In this document: piece by piece, positions 8,678-17,013 of the stretch
Layout of the letters: each line of letters opens with the position of its first letter
How positions within the stretch are numbered: the first letter of the stretch is position 1
Source: Paenibacillus baekrokdamisoli
GTDB taxonomy: Bacteria; Bacillota; Bacilli; Paenibacillales; Paenibacillaceae
DNA: 64,000 nt
Direction of reading: 5' to 3'
Assembly (NCBI RefSeq): GCF_003945345.1
Contig: NZ_AP019308.1
Location: 1,736,001 to 1,800,000, forward strand
The notes under the pieces: model-generated
Database searches by the model: none
Told to the model about the DNA's origin: nothing
What the model saw: only the letters and a program-made list of their open reading frames with translations
Translations under genes and position numbers: made by a program

Positions 8678-9002
8678 ATGATGATGAACTTGATTGAAAA
8701 AGGAACATTTGAAGGCGAACGCCCCTTATTTAAGATTGCTAACGTGCAAATTAAGCATAGTGAATTTTTAGTAGGGGAATCTGCCGTTAAAGAGAGTCGA
8801 AATCTGAAAGTGTCGGATTGTAGTTTCTCCGGTAAATATCCTTTTTGACATAACAAAGGTATAGAAATTCAAGATTGCTATTTTTCAGAAGGTAGTCGTG
8901 CAGCGATTTGGTACACAAGCCATGTTCGCATGACTAATTGTAGAGTTGATTTGCCTAAGATGTTTAGAGATGCTCAAAATATCACCATTCACAAGACGCT
9001 GA
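8678..9002 (+). pseudogene. DUF3737 family protein, nonsense-broken and truncated
   Basis: ATG 8678 has AGAAAGAGG upstream. The product begins NLIEKGTFEGERPLF and continues GESAVKESRNLKVSDCSF, the start of the DUF3737 beta-helix-like family. TGA at 8846-8848 falls where relatives have Trp (KYPF-W-HN), consistent with a TGG-to-TGA change. The same frame then continues GIEIQDCYFSEGSRAAIWY and LPKMFRDAQNITIH before the family sequence stops near 9002. More than half of the usual ~280 residues are missing. Function of the family is unknown. Confidence 0.7.
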
Positions 9003-9032
9003 AAATAAGTGATAAAAGAGGTGGAAAACCAC

Positions 9033-9704
9033 GTGATCAATATTCTTGTTGTGGAAGACGATATAAAGCTAAATAAAATTGTATGTGCTTATCTGAACGA
9101 TAATGGCTACCGTGCTATCGGATGCAAAACCGCTTCGGAGGGGTTTGATAAGATGGTTGACAACATGGTGGACTTGATTGTTTCGGATATTATGATGCCT
9201 GAGATGGATGGATTTGAGTTTGCGTCCCATATAAGGAATCAAGATAAAACTATACCGATTTTGTTCGTGACCGCCCGTGACGATATTTCCTCCAAGCAAA
9301 AGGGGTTCCGAATCGGCATTGACGATTATATGGTCAAACCGATTGATATGGATGAATTGGTATTGCGTGTTGGTGCTCTGCTGCGCCGAGCTAACATTGC
9401 CAATGAAAAGAAGATGTGCATAGGAAGCCTTCTGATGGACGCGGATGAAATGACGGCTTATTTGGACGGAGAGGAAATTCCGCTTACCGTCAGGGAGTTT
9501 AACATCCTTTTCAAGCTCCTGTCTTATCCTAAGCGGACATTTACCCGAAACCAGTTGATGGATCAGTTTTGGGGTATGGAATCAGAAAGTACACCTAGAA
9601 CGGTGGACGTATATATTACCAAGCTACGGGACAAATTTGGTGGCTGCAAGGACTTTGAAATCGTTACGGTTCATGGGTTGGGATACAAGACGGTATTGAA
9701 ATGA
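9033..9704 (+). CDS. OmpR/PhoB-family response regulator
   Basis: 223 residues: receiver domain (1-115) with acidic pair in VVEDD, phospho-acceptor Asp52 in VSDIMMPEMDG, Thr in FVTARDD and Lys in DYMVKP; then a winged-helix DNA-binding domain (about 125-223, REFNILFKLLSYPKRTFTR ... TVDVYITKLRDKF). GTG 9033 has GAGGTGG 8 bases upstream, so I prefer it to the longer frame at 9009. It overlaps the histidine kinase by ATGA, so the pair is co-translated. Similarity is to the VanR/BceR-like envelope-stress class, but no transporter or resistance operon sits next to it, so the target is unknown. Confidence 0.93.
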   Translation: MINILVVEDDIKLNKIVCAYLNDNGYRAIGCKTASEGFDKMVDNMVDLIVSDIMMPEMDGFEFASHIRNQDKTIPILFVTARDDISSKQKGFRIGIDDYMVKPIDMDELVLRVGALLRRANIANEKKMCIGSLLMDADEMTAYLDGEEIPLTVREFNILFKLLSYPKRTFTRNQLMDQFWGMESESTPRTVDVYITKLRDKFGGCKDFEIVTVHGLGYKTVLK

Positions 9705-10771
9705 AACTTAAACGGAAGAAACGGGATGAGCGGGTCAATGTACGCTACACATGGGTTAGAGATTTTATTGGTTTATTCCTAATACTGATAGTCATCAATA
9801 GCGGTTATATCCTTATTTTTATGGCAATCTTCAACATAGAGCCTACAGTCTCCAATTTATTAGTACCGGATACGATGGCTTTTTTAATTTTTGCCACACT
9901 GATATTATGTACGATCACTACCATGTTGCGAAGTTACTCCTTGAATCTTCCCACGCAGCGGCTAAGTGAAGCTGCAAAAAGAATTGCCGAGGGAGATTTT
10001 TCTGTCCGTGTCGCCCCATTGCGCAAGGATGGAAAGAAAGACTTCGTTGAAGTGATGTTTGATGATTTTAATAAAATGGCGGGGGAACTTTCCAGTATTG
10101 ATACCTTAAAAAATGACTTTATCGCCAATGTATCTCACGAGATCAAAACGCCGCTTTCCGTTATCCAGAGCTATGCTTCAGCCATTCAGCGTGATACGCT
10201 ATCACCGGAAAAGCGAAAAGAATATTCTGAAACCATCCTGACTGCCTCACAAAAGCTGACCGCATTGGTCACCAATATTCTGAAACTCAGCAAGCTGGAA
10301 AATCAGGAAATTACGCCGGTGGCCAAGCTATTTGACCTGAGTGAGCAGCTGCGCTGCTGCACCCTTGCTTTTGAGGATTTATGGGAAAACAAAAGTATTG
10401 CGTTTACAGCCGATATAGCGGACGATGTGACCGTAAGCTATGACGAAAGTATGCTGGAGATCGTATGGAATAACCTGATTTCCAATGCTATCAAATTTAC
10501 TGATCCGGGCGGTTCCATTGCATTGACGCTGAAAAACGAGGATGGCTTTGCCGTGGTTTCGGTAACAGATAACGGCTGCGGTATGGACGAAGCAACAGAA
10601 AGTCATATCTTTGATAAATTCTATCAGGGAGACACCTCACATTCGCAGGAAGGAAACGGATTGGGGCTTGCTCTTGTAAAAAAGGTCATTGAAATTATTG
10701 ATGGCGGAATAACGATTGACAGTAAAGTGGGTCTCGGTACAACTTTTACTATCCGGTTAAAAAAAGTATAG
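9701..10771 (+). CDS. Membrane sensor histidine kinase
   Basis: 356 residues. Two membrane segments (about 19-43 and 55-75) with almost no extracellular loop between them, a HAMP linker (about 80-130, LSEAAKRIAEGDFSVRVA), the dimerisation/phospho-acceptor helix with His146 in NVSHEIKTPLSVIQ, and an ATPase domain with N-box NNLISNAIKF, DNGCGM and GNGLGLALVKK. The tiny loop means an intramembrane-sensing type kinase, which usually detects cell-wall stress or works with a membrane partner. It overlaps its response regulator by 4 bases. A terminator follows at 10784-10824. Confidence 0.93.
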   Translation: MKLKRKKRDERVNVRYTWVRDFIGLFLILIVINSGYILIFMAIFNIEPTVSNLLVPDTMAFLIFATLILCTITTMLRSYSLNLPTQRLSEAAKRIAEGDFSVRVAPLRKDGKKDFVEVMFDDFNKMAGELSSIDTLKNDFIANVSHEIKTPLSVIQSYASAIQRDTLSPEKRKEYSETILTASQKLTALVTNILKLSKLENQEITPVAKLFDLSEQLRCCTLAFEDLWENKSIAFTADIADDVTVSYDESMLEIVWNNLISNAIKFTDPGGSIALTLKNEDGFAVVSVTDNGCGMDEATESHIFDKFYQGDTSHSQEGNGLGLALVKKVIEIIDGGITIDSKVGLGTTFTIRLKKV

Positions 10772-10783
10772 CTTGTCATATCT

Positions 10784-10824
10784 AAAAGCCTTTTCTTGAC
10801 TTGAACGTCAGGGAAGGCTTTTTA
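10784..10824 (+). terminator. Terminator after the two-component operon
   Basis: AAAAGCCTTTTC (10784-10795) pairs imperfectly with GGGAAGGCTTTTT (10811-10823) and runs into T residues, 13 bp past the kinase stop. Confidence 0.8.
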
Positions 10825-10864
10825 TGTTCGCATTATTTCACATTAATATTTCTTTAACAATTGT

Positions 10865-10894
10865 TTGACAAGTCAAAAACAACTGCCCTATAAA
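10865..10894 (+). promoter_or_regulatory. Predicted sigma-A promoter
   Basis: TTGACA (10865-10870), an 18-base spacer, then TATAAA (10889-10894). It would drive the small membrane peptide gene at 11028 and perhaps the dehydrogenase at 11241. Confidence 0.6.
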
Positions 10895-11027
10895 GTAAGG
10901 GCATCAAGAGGTTCACCAAACTTGTAACCAAGGAGAGATAAAAAATAAGTGTTGGTCGATCACAAGGGTGAGCTAAATTAGCAATTTACTTTCTTTTTAT
11001 TAATTTGACGATAGGTGGGAACTTAAA

Positions 11028-11153
11028 TTGATTGAAACATTATACACATTGTGGCCTGTTACACTACTCTGGTTAGTATTGCATATTCTTGGGGTTATTA
11101 TTTTTATCAAAAAAAAGAAAAGAAAGAGGGAGGCTTCTCGTCTTAATAATTAA
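11028..11153 (+). CDS. Small single-span membrane peptide
   Basis: 41 residues from TTG 11028, with AGGTGGG upstream at 11013-11019. The sequence has one hydrophobic span (about 8-26, containing VTLLWLVLHILGVIIF) followed by a strongly basic tail (KKKKRKRE), the layout of an inner-membrane peptide with a cytosolic positive end. I recognise no family. It sits between a good promoter and the dehydrogenase, with about 90 bp to the next gene. The ribosome site and charge pattern support a real gene, but a chance frame is possible. Confidence 0.5.
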   Translation: MIETLYTLWPVTLLWLVLHILGVIIFIKKKKRKREASRLNN

Positions 11154-11240
11154 AAAAGCCACTCGGAAAAAGTATTCATAAATGACAAAAAAATGCAGCG
11201 TATTCCCACAAAATAATGTAATTAAAAGGAGCAAACCGAT

Positions 11241-12260
11241 ATGATGAAAGCAGCCATTTATTATGGAAAAAATGATGTTCGTGTAGAAGAAAAACCGATT
11301 CCAACAGTAGGCCCCAAAGATGTATTAGTTCGTAACTTGCGAGGCGGCATATGCGGCACGGATATTAATATCGTGAAAGCCGGCGGAGGGAATATAGGCA
11401 TTAGTCTCGGCGCCGAGTTTGGACATGAAATGGTCGGCGAAGTCGTTCAGGTTGGAGCGGACGTATCTGCCGATATTAAAGTCGGTTTGCGCGTCGGCAT
11501 TAACCCGATTACGGCGAAACGAGCTGGGCGACGCAAATCACTGGAATGCTCTGGTTTTTCTCAATATGTTCTGATCGAAGATGCAGCGTTAAATTATAAC
11601 TTATATGAAATGGACCACAACATTCCATTAGAAACAGCAGTATTAATGGAACCTGTAAGTGTCGGGCGGCATGGCGCTTTTCGTGTAAACCCACAGCCGA
11701 CAGATAAAGTCGTTGTATTAGGCGCTGGTCCAATTGGTCTTTCAGCTGCAGCAAGCTTGATTGCAGAAGGCATTACGAATGTATGTGTCGTTGACATTGA
11801 TGATTGGCGTTTACAAAAAGCGACAGAACTAGGTGCTGTTACAGTGAACTCAATGAAAGAGGATTTAGTAGAAGGTTTAACAAAACATTTCGGTGCAGTA
11901 AACGTTTATGGTCATATCGTGCCAGATGTTGATATTTTTATTGATGCAGCCGGTGCACCCGTTCTGTTCGAAAAGGTAATGAAAATCGTTAAGTTTCAAG
12001 CGAAGATTTCTATCATTGCGGTTTATAAAAATGAAGTGCCTGTCAGCTTAGCCCAAATGATGTCGAAAGAACTGCAAATTCAAGGTGCAAGCGGTTATAC
12101 GCATGAGGATATTACCAAGGTGATCGATCACCTCGCCAATAAAAAAACAAATATTGCCAATATCGTCACGCAGGTCTATAAACTAGATGATATCCAGGAA
12201 GCATTCACCGCAGCCATCGAAGCCAAAGAGGCTATCAAGGTTATCGTTGATTTATCGTAA
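11241..12260 (+). CDS. Zinc-type medium-chain alcohol/polyol dehydrogenase
   Basis: 339 residues of the MDR superfamily. The catalytic-zinc region has Cys in GGICGTDIN and the His-Glu pair in GAEFGHEMVGEV; the Rossmann fold has VVLGAGPIGLSAAASL. The four-cysteine structural zinc lobe expected near residues 90-115 is absent: the corresponding stretch (NPITAKRAGRRKSLECSGFS) has one Cys, as in threonine/sorbitol-dehydrogenase-like branches. AAAGGAG is 10 bases before ATG 11241. It follows the membrane peptide and ends before a relic region. NAD(P)-dependent oxidation of an alcohol or polyol is likely; the substrate is not predictable. Confidence 0.88.
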   Translation: MMKAAIYYGKNDVRVEEKPIPTVGPKDVLVRNLRGGICGTDINIVKAGGGNIGISLGAEFGHEMVGEVVQVGADVSADIKVGLRVGINPITAKRAGRRKSLECSGFSQYVLIEDAALNYNLYEMDHNIPLETAVLMEPVSVGRHGAFRVNPQPTDKVVVLGAGPIGLSAAASLIAEGITNVCVVDIDDWRLQKATELGAVTVNSMKEDLVEGLTKHFGAVNVYGHIVPDVDIFIDAAGAPVLFEKVMKIVKFQAKISIIAVYKNEVPVSLAQMMSKELQIQGASGYTHEDITKVIDHLANKKTNIANIVTQVYKLDDIQEAFTAAIEAKEAIKVIVDLS

Positions 12261-12559
12261 CACTGAAGCGGTCAACTTATCGGCCCTATGCGAAAACGGG
12301 GCCGTGATCGCCGCCGACGGAGGCTGGAAGGCGTATTAATTCGATCTTGCGATTCCATGGCAGATATACCGCCATTCAGCCAGATCCCCAACATCGTGCA
12401 AGAACGAGGAAGGGGTGAGCAATGCTCCAAGCTTGCTTAACCCTTCTTTTCTTTAACTGGATCTGTTTTTGAAAACAATGGCCAGATTTTTCGAATGCAT
12501 TTTCTAAGATTATCAGCATTTTTGTTATTCTAAGTTCGTATTTGGGGTTATAGTTGGTA

Positions 12560-13532
12560 ACCCAAAGATTACGCATCTGGGTACGGAAGGGCTCATCGGC
12601 TCAGGTAGCGGACAGACGAAGCTTTCCGACGAACGGGAGCGGCGCTGCAGTACGGTCGGGAGCTGTGGACTTGTCTCGATCTGTGGTTGAGCGACCGGTA
12701 TCCGGGGCACTCCCCCGAGGAGCTGCGTAGCGATTTGCTGTTCGGGTATTGGATGGGCGTCGACCGGATGTATGTGGAAAACCTGAACTACGAGGACAGC
12801 CTTGTTGCAGCGGAACATGACAACGGTGTGCGAACGAATAAGCTGACCGCATGGGAAGAGCAGCTCCGATGGTTTGCACGCCACACTTGCCTGCCAACCC
12901 GAGACCGTATACATCCCGCGAGGTCAGGCCGGATATTGCGATCATCCGCTTCGACGACACTGACTTCGGTCAAGCCGGCGAGCCATTCTAGCCGGAATGG
13001 CTGTACGGATCCAAGTCGTTGCACTCCAGTGAAGTGACCTCCCATTGGCTGTAAATTTGGCATCTGCTGTCGCATGGCGTCATTCCTGCGGATAGCCTTT
13101 GCTGGATTACGGCGAAGTACGCCTCGATTCCCCATCGCTCTTTCGCTCCGCTGAACGGTGTCGTCGTATACGATCACAAGGTCGGGAGAGAGCAGATTGA
13201 ACCGCTGAAGTTTTCTTTTGTAAGCGGTATCATTGACATAAGCAAGGAAACATTGGAACAATTGGACGGCATGGTGGAGCGAACGGGCTTGTCGTCGTCA
13301 CGCCCCCCGCGCTTGCGCTCGATTTCCTGAAAGCCGACTACGGCGGCGGAAGGGAGGTGATGGCTAGGGGATCGGACAAATGTATCTTGAGCGACGATGT
13401 ACTGTCTGATCGCGTCAGGAGCACATTTCGCAGTACCTGGGCAAGGAAGACGAAATACACTATGTATTCAGCAAACGGGAGACCGTGTTCAAGCCAGCAG
13501 GGGGGGACGAAATCGAAGTAATCGAAAGTTGA
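12560..13532 (+). pseudogene. Multiply frameshifted relic of a large unrecognised protein
   Basis: Coding signals continue across three frames: GHSPEELRSDLLFGYWMGVD then VENLNYEDSLVAAEHDNG, then (shifted) REVRPDIAIIRFDDTDFG and LYGSKSLHSSEVTSHW, then VSGIIDISKETLEQLDGM, and finally a tail FKPAGGDEIEVIES ending at TGA 13530-13532 after a G-run. GC content is high. The pieces read like a carbohydrate-active or surface protein but I do not recognise the family. The gap before it (12261-12559) contains a short in-frame scrap (AVNLSALCENGAVIAADGGW) and nothing else convincing. Confidence 0.55.
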
Positions 13533-13707
13533 ATGCGAAATCCGAAAATCGGAATAAATGCGGCATCGCGATAGGCCGTATGCAAGTTTTCATCGAGTGC
13601 CGCATCCGGGAAATCCAGTGAACTCTATGATCGAATCAATATTCATCGGGAGATCGAAACCGATTCCCCCGTCGGCCGGACCAATTAAGTTGAAGGAGAG
13701 TTTATGA

Positions 13708-14424
13708 ATGAGCAAAAAAATGAAAACGGTTATTCTTGTTTGGTTAGTGGCCATTATGGCCGCCGGGGCACTGCCGGGAGCGACAGTTCATGCGGCGCCG
13801 CCCCAAACGTCCTATGTCAGCAATTCGGCAGGAAACGATGCCAACAGCGGTATTAGTACAGCGGCGCCTTGGAAGACGCTGGCGAAAGTGTCTTCAGTCA
13901 CGTTCAACCCGGGCGATACCGTACTGCTGAATAGAGGCGACACATGGACGGGTGAAACGCTTTATTTGAAAGGAAACGGCTCCTCCACCGATTGGATCAC
14001 GCTGTCCGCCTACGGGACGGGCAACCGACCCGTCATTTCGCCGTACGCTTCGCAAGCGGCCATTCCCGCTCCGGACCCGAGCAGCGTCGCCAACAACGGC
14101 TTACTCTATGCGATTAAGCTGGACAATACGGCAGGCTGGAAAATAACGGGGCTGGAAATCGCCAACTCGAGAAGCGGTATCGTCTATATAAATGGGGCGG
14201 AAGGAGAACGCGACGGACTATGGGTGGAAGACTGCTATATCCACGATATTACGAATTGGCCACTTACGCCATATCCCGCAGCGGAAAACCGAGTACCTGA
14301 ACTGGTAATGATGCCGTATTCAGTTGGCATCTTTACATTTCTGAATTCTGGAGAAAGATTACAGCATGTTACGATTAAAATCGTATTTTCGAAAGAACGG
14401 ATGCACAAGCAGCCCATCCTCTGA
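13708..14424 (+). pseudogene. Secreted right-handed beta-helix protein, C-terminally truncated
   Basis: ATG 13708 follows AAGGAGAG. Residues 1-30 are a signal peptide (Lys-rich start, VWLVAIMAAGALPGATVHA, cleavage after the AxA-like HAA). Then YVSNSAGNDANSGISTAAPW, the classic opening of parallel beta-helix (pectate-lyase-like) polysaccharide-acting proteins, and helix rungs such as WKITGLEIANSRSGIVYING. The family sequence stops at about residue 228 (LQHVTIK) and the frame ends in unrelated residues, whereas relatives are usually several hundred residues longer. A complete product with full catalytic rungs is therefore unlikely. Confidence 0.7.
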
Positions 14425-14445
14425 CGAGGAACGAGCTGCTTTTTA
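14408..14445 (+). terminator. Hairpin terminator after the beta-helix relic
   Basis: AGCAGC (14408-14413) pairs with GCTGCT (14435-14440), with an inner CCTC/GAGG stem, followed by TTTTAC. Confidence 0.6.
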
Positions 14446-14543
14446 CTTTTCTATCTCTTTTTCCATCTTGGAGTACCGATTCCCTCAAAATCGAGGCTTT
14501 TGCAGGGCTCTCTATTCAGGTGCTGAAAATTGCAAATATGGTA

Positions 14544-14969
14544 TTAGGTTCTCGTTTTTACGGCTAACCCACTAAACGATACAGGCCCAACAACATCGGC
14601 TCTTGTATTTGCAGTACGGTTTTCTGCTGTGACTGTGTAAACATGGGTACCAGCTCTTACATTTCTATCTTCCGCCTGGAACGTAACTGCATAATTTTGT
14701 TCAGAACCAGCAGATTCGATCCCTTGTTGTGTGTTGAAAATCTCTATTCCATCGCGAAAGATTCTAAAGAGTATTTGCGCAATGCCAGTGACACCTCGAA
14801 CACCCACGGTTGCTACCAAATCTACCCGATTAGGTTGAGAATTAACTGGAATCCGTATAGTGATTGTTGCAAGGCGAGATCTTGCTGGTGAACGTCGGAT
14901 AATAAATGAGTTTGCTAAGTTGAATCTACGGCGCGGCTGGACGGCAGCTTTATCGAGAATACGTACCAA
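14544..14969 (-). CDS. Exosporium-type spore surface protein (ExsC-like)
   Basis: 141 residues. From about residue 25 the sequence is beta-rich (RLATITIRIPVNSQPNRVDL, then VATVGVRGVTGIAQILFRI, VYTVTAENRTANTRADVVG), the pattern of the family annotated 'exosporium protein C' in sporulating bacilli. There is no signal peptide or membrane span, as expected for a protein made in the mother cell. The TTG start at 14969 has GAGGAG 8 bases upstream (read on the minus strand), which rules against the longer frame to 15080. It would be transcribed late in sporulation, but I could not fix a sigma-K promoter. Moderately sure. Confidence 0.7.
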   Translation of the reverse strand: MVRILDKAAVQPRRRFNLANSFIIRRSPARSRLATITIRIPVNSQPNRVDLVATVGVRGVTGIAQILFRIFRDGIEIFNTQQGIESAGSEQNYAVTFQAEDRNVRAGTHVYTVTAENRTANTRADVVGPVSFSGLAVKTRT

Positions 14970-15119
14970 AATATCAACTCCTCTTGTTTTATATCTCCAA
15001 TATATGTTGGTCAAAAAGAGAATGATTGGACAATCATGTAAGATGCTTTGATTTGAAACAAATACATTATTGACACACACAGCTGACTGACAGTTTTCAT
15101 GTGGCGTTTAAAAATGTTG

Positions 15120-15171
15120 TTGACACGACACCAAATGGTGGCCTATGATTAAAGCGACACTAAATGGTGTC
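15120..15171 (+). promoter_or_regulatory. Promoter with two dyad operators for the arsR operon
   Basis: TTGACA (15120-15125) and TATGAT (15144-15149) are 18 bases apart. One dyad, CACCAAATGGTG (15129-15140), fills the spacer; a related one, GACACTAAATGGTGTC (15156-15171), covers the expected start of transcription. Paired dyads over the promoter of an autoregulated ArsR operon are the expected design, so the ArsR-like protein at 15270 probably binds here and represses its own operon. Confidence 0.7.
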
Positions 15172-15269
15172 AAATCAGGAGTTGCCTCGTGGGCGCTACG
15201 TCCGAAGTGGCTAAGGAGGTTGTGAAATTAACGGCTGTCCCTTAGTAATAATATTTAGGAGAGGGTGTT

Positions 15270-15599
15270 GTGAGCGAGAACAACCAGTTGCGGGATGTGT
15301 TTGACGCGATTGCAGATCCAACTAGGCGCCGACTGATTCGTCTGTTAGCAGAGGTAGAGGAGATACCGCTTCATGAGTTAACGGCACAGTTTCAAATGGG
15401 CCGTACAGCGGTATCCAAGCATTTGACAATCCTTAAAGAGGCCGGACTGGTACTTGACCGAAAAGTCGGCAGAGAAACGCGATTTAGGCTAAACGCCTCT
15501 CCACTCAGAGAAATTAAAGATTGGGTGGCTTTCTACAGCAAGTTCTGGAGTACGAATATGTTGCGCTTGAACCAACTATTAGAGGAGGAAGAAGAATGA
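15270..15599 (+). CDS. ArsR family winged-helix repressor
   Basis: 109 residues with the compact ArsR fold: ADPTRRRLIRLLAEVEEI, then the recognition helix in GRTAVSKHLTILKEAGLV and the wing DRKVGRETRFRL. There is no metal-binding CxC motif, so it belongs to the non-metal group commonly found with SRPBCC proteins (SdpR/YczG-like). GTG 15270 follows AGGAGAGGG. Its last codons overlap the next gene by ATGA. Two dyads upstream (15129-15171) are its likely operators. Confidence 0.92.
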   Translation: MSENNQLRDVFDAIADPTRRRLIRLLAEVEEIPLHELTAQFQMGRTAVSKHLTILKEAGLVLDRKVGRETRFRLNASPLREIKDWVAFYSKFWSTNMLRLNQLLEEEEE

Positions 15600-16015
15600 G
15601 TTTAACATTATCCTTGGATTTTCAGTACACGACATCGATCGAGAAGCTTTGGTCCGCCATAACCGATTCAAACAAGCTTGCCAAGTGGGTGGTCAACATC
15701 CACAATGGTCAGGCGATGGATAATGATTTTGAGCCCGTCGTAGGACACCGTTTTCAGTTTCGCACTCAGCCGTCCGAATATTGGGATGGCATTATTGACG
15801 GAGAAGTGCTTATCGTGGACGCACCAAACCGGGTGTCCTATACTTGGGCCAGCGGAGGGGAGAAGCACACGGTCACCTGGACGCTGCAGGATTTAGGGGA
15901 CGGAAAGGTTAACCTTCATCTCGAACAAACCGGATTCGCCAATGCCCAAGGTCTCGAAGGCGCTAGGTATGGCTGGGGTAAATGGTGCGGCGAGCTTGAA
16001 AAGGTATTGGCCTAG
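15596..16015 (+). CDS. SRPBCC/AHSA1-domain protein
   Basis: 139 residues, a single START-like helix-grip domain: LDFQYTTSIEKLWSAITDSN at the start, KWVVN in the first strand turn, GEVLIVDAPNRVSYTWA and TVTWTLQDLGDG in the sheet, and a long C-terminal helix (GARYGWGKWCGELEKVLA). Such proteins bind small hydrophobic ligands or act as Hsp90-activator-like folds and are often co-transcribed with ArsR repressors. It overlaps arsR (ATGA) and has AGAGGAGGAAG upstream. Ligand unknown. Confidence 0.9.
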   Translation: MSLTLSLDFQYTTSIEKLWSAITDSNKLAKWVVNIHNGQAMDNDFEPVVGHRFQFRTQPSEYWDGIIDGEVLIVDAPNRVSYTWASGGEKHTVTWTLQDLGDGKVNLHLEQTGFANAQGLEGARYGWGKWCGELEKVLA

Positions 16016-16038
16016 TTGTAAAAGGAAGGGGGAGCCTT

Positions 16039-16389
16039 ATGAATATCATTTTTATTATTCTACAAAGTTTTCTGCTCGTCTCCATGGCCTTTGGCGGCGG
16101 AAGCAAGCTAGCTGGTGCGAAGAATTTTGTTGAAATGTTCGAGTCGCTAAAACTGCCGCAATGGTTTCGGGTTGTTACTGGGCTCGTTCAACTAGCCGGG
16201 GCAGCCGGACTTGTTATCGGATACTGGAACCCGGCGGTAGCCGTATGGGCAGGCATTTGGATTGGCATCACGATGCTAGTGGCAAGCCTTTTACATTTCA
16301 GAGTCAAGCATCCTTTTGGAGAAGCGATACCGGCCTTTGTGATTACTTTGATTGCAGCCACTTTGGTAGTTGTGCACCAGGTAGCATGA
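16039..16389 (+). CDS. DoxX-like membrane protein
   Basis: 116 residues with four hydrophobic segments (about 1-18, 45-62, 67-88, 95-114) and the DoxX-like pattern GSKLAGAKNFVEMFESLKLP followed by VVTGLVQLAGAAGLVIGYW. These small proteins of the cytoplasmic membrane have no firmly known reaction. ATG 16039 follows AAAGGAAGGGGG. It is third in the arsR-SRPBCC-doxX operon, 23 bp after the SRPBCC gene, and its stop overlaps the start of a broken DUF1801 gene. Confidence 0.88.
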   Translation: MNIIFIILQSFLLVSMAFGGGSKLAGAKNFVEMFESLKLPQWFRVVTGLVQLAGAAGLVIGYWNPAVAVWAGIWIGITMLVASLLHFRVKHPFGEAIPAFVITLIAATLVVVHQVA

Positions 16390-16660
16390 AGAAGAACGGA
16401 TCGATGAAACTCGAGTCTCCATCAGAGCTGATAGACGCAAAAATCGAGGAGCTAGGCAACTGGAGGGGAGAGATGCTCTCCCGGCAACGCGCGCTAATCA
16501 AATAGGCGGACCCCGAAGTTGCCGAGGAGTGGAAGTGGAGAGGGACACCAGTCTGGTCGCACAGGGCTCTTCAACGCTAGTCTCGAAGGCAACAAATGGT
16601 GGGCCATCGACTTCCATAAAGGCGACCAGATTGATGAGGATGCTCTAAAGATTGGAAAGT
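16386..16660 (+). pseudogene. DUF1801 family gene with nonsense codon and deletion
   Basis: ATG 16386 overlaps the doxX stop (ATGA). The product starts SPSELIDAKIEELGNWRGEM and LSRQRALIK, then TAG (16503-16505) replaces what should be Gln; the same frame goes on ADPEVAEEWKWRGTPVWSH. The family sequence then jumps to another frame (GLFNASLEGNKWWAIDFHKG), about 40 residues being lost. Originally the fourth gene of the arsR operon; DUF1801 (YdhG-like) function is unknown. Confidence 0.75.
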
Positions 16661-16687
16661 ATTCACACTCCTTTCGGAGAGCCTACG

Positions 16688-16712
16688 GAGCCCCTATGCA
16701 GGGCTCTTTTTT
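16688..16712 (+). terminator. Terminator of the arsR operon
   Basis: GAGCCC (16688-16693) pairs with GGGCTC (16701-16706), followed by TTTTTT. Between here and 17013 there is only an AT-rich leader with no gene; the frame across it that reads past the hairpin is a chance one. Confidence 0.8.
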
Positions 16713-17013
16713 CATATCCAAAAGGAGGCAATACAACCTCATTCGTTCATTCAATCAAGATTGTATTGTCAGCGGTTTGCAGCCATAAAATGAAATAATG
16801 GTGAAAAAATCATTTATAGGATCAAGAAGTTGTCGGAACAGATAACAACATACGGGGGCTAATTAGGATCAAGTGATGAATCGGATAATGTTACGAAGGA
16901 TGCTATACTGATAAAAGGAGTAGAACTTTTCAATCATCTGATATTTTGCTGCATGAAAAATCAGGCGACTTGATCTACCGCATGATATGCTCCTTTTGAG
17001 AGGAGGGATCGCC

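Noticed and set aside
12788..13261. 157-residue minus-strand frame
   Set aside because: It is the shadow of the GC-rich relic whose plus-strand frames carry the protein-like sequence.
14643..14891. Plus-strand frame over the exosporium-like gene
   Set aside because: The minus-strand frame has the beta-rich family pattern and a proper ribosome site; this one has neither.
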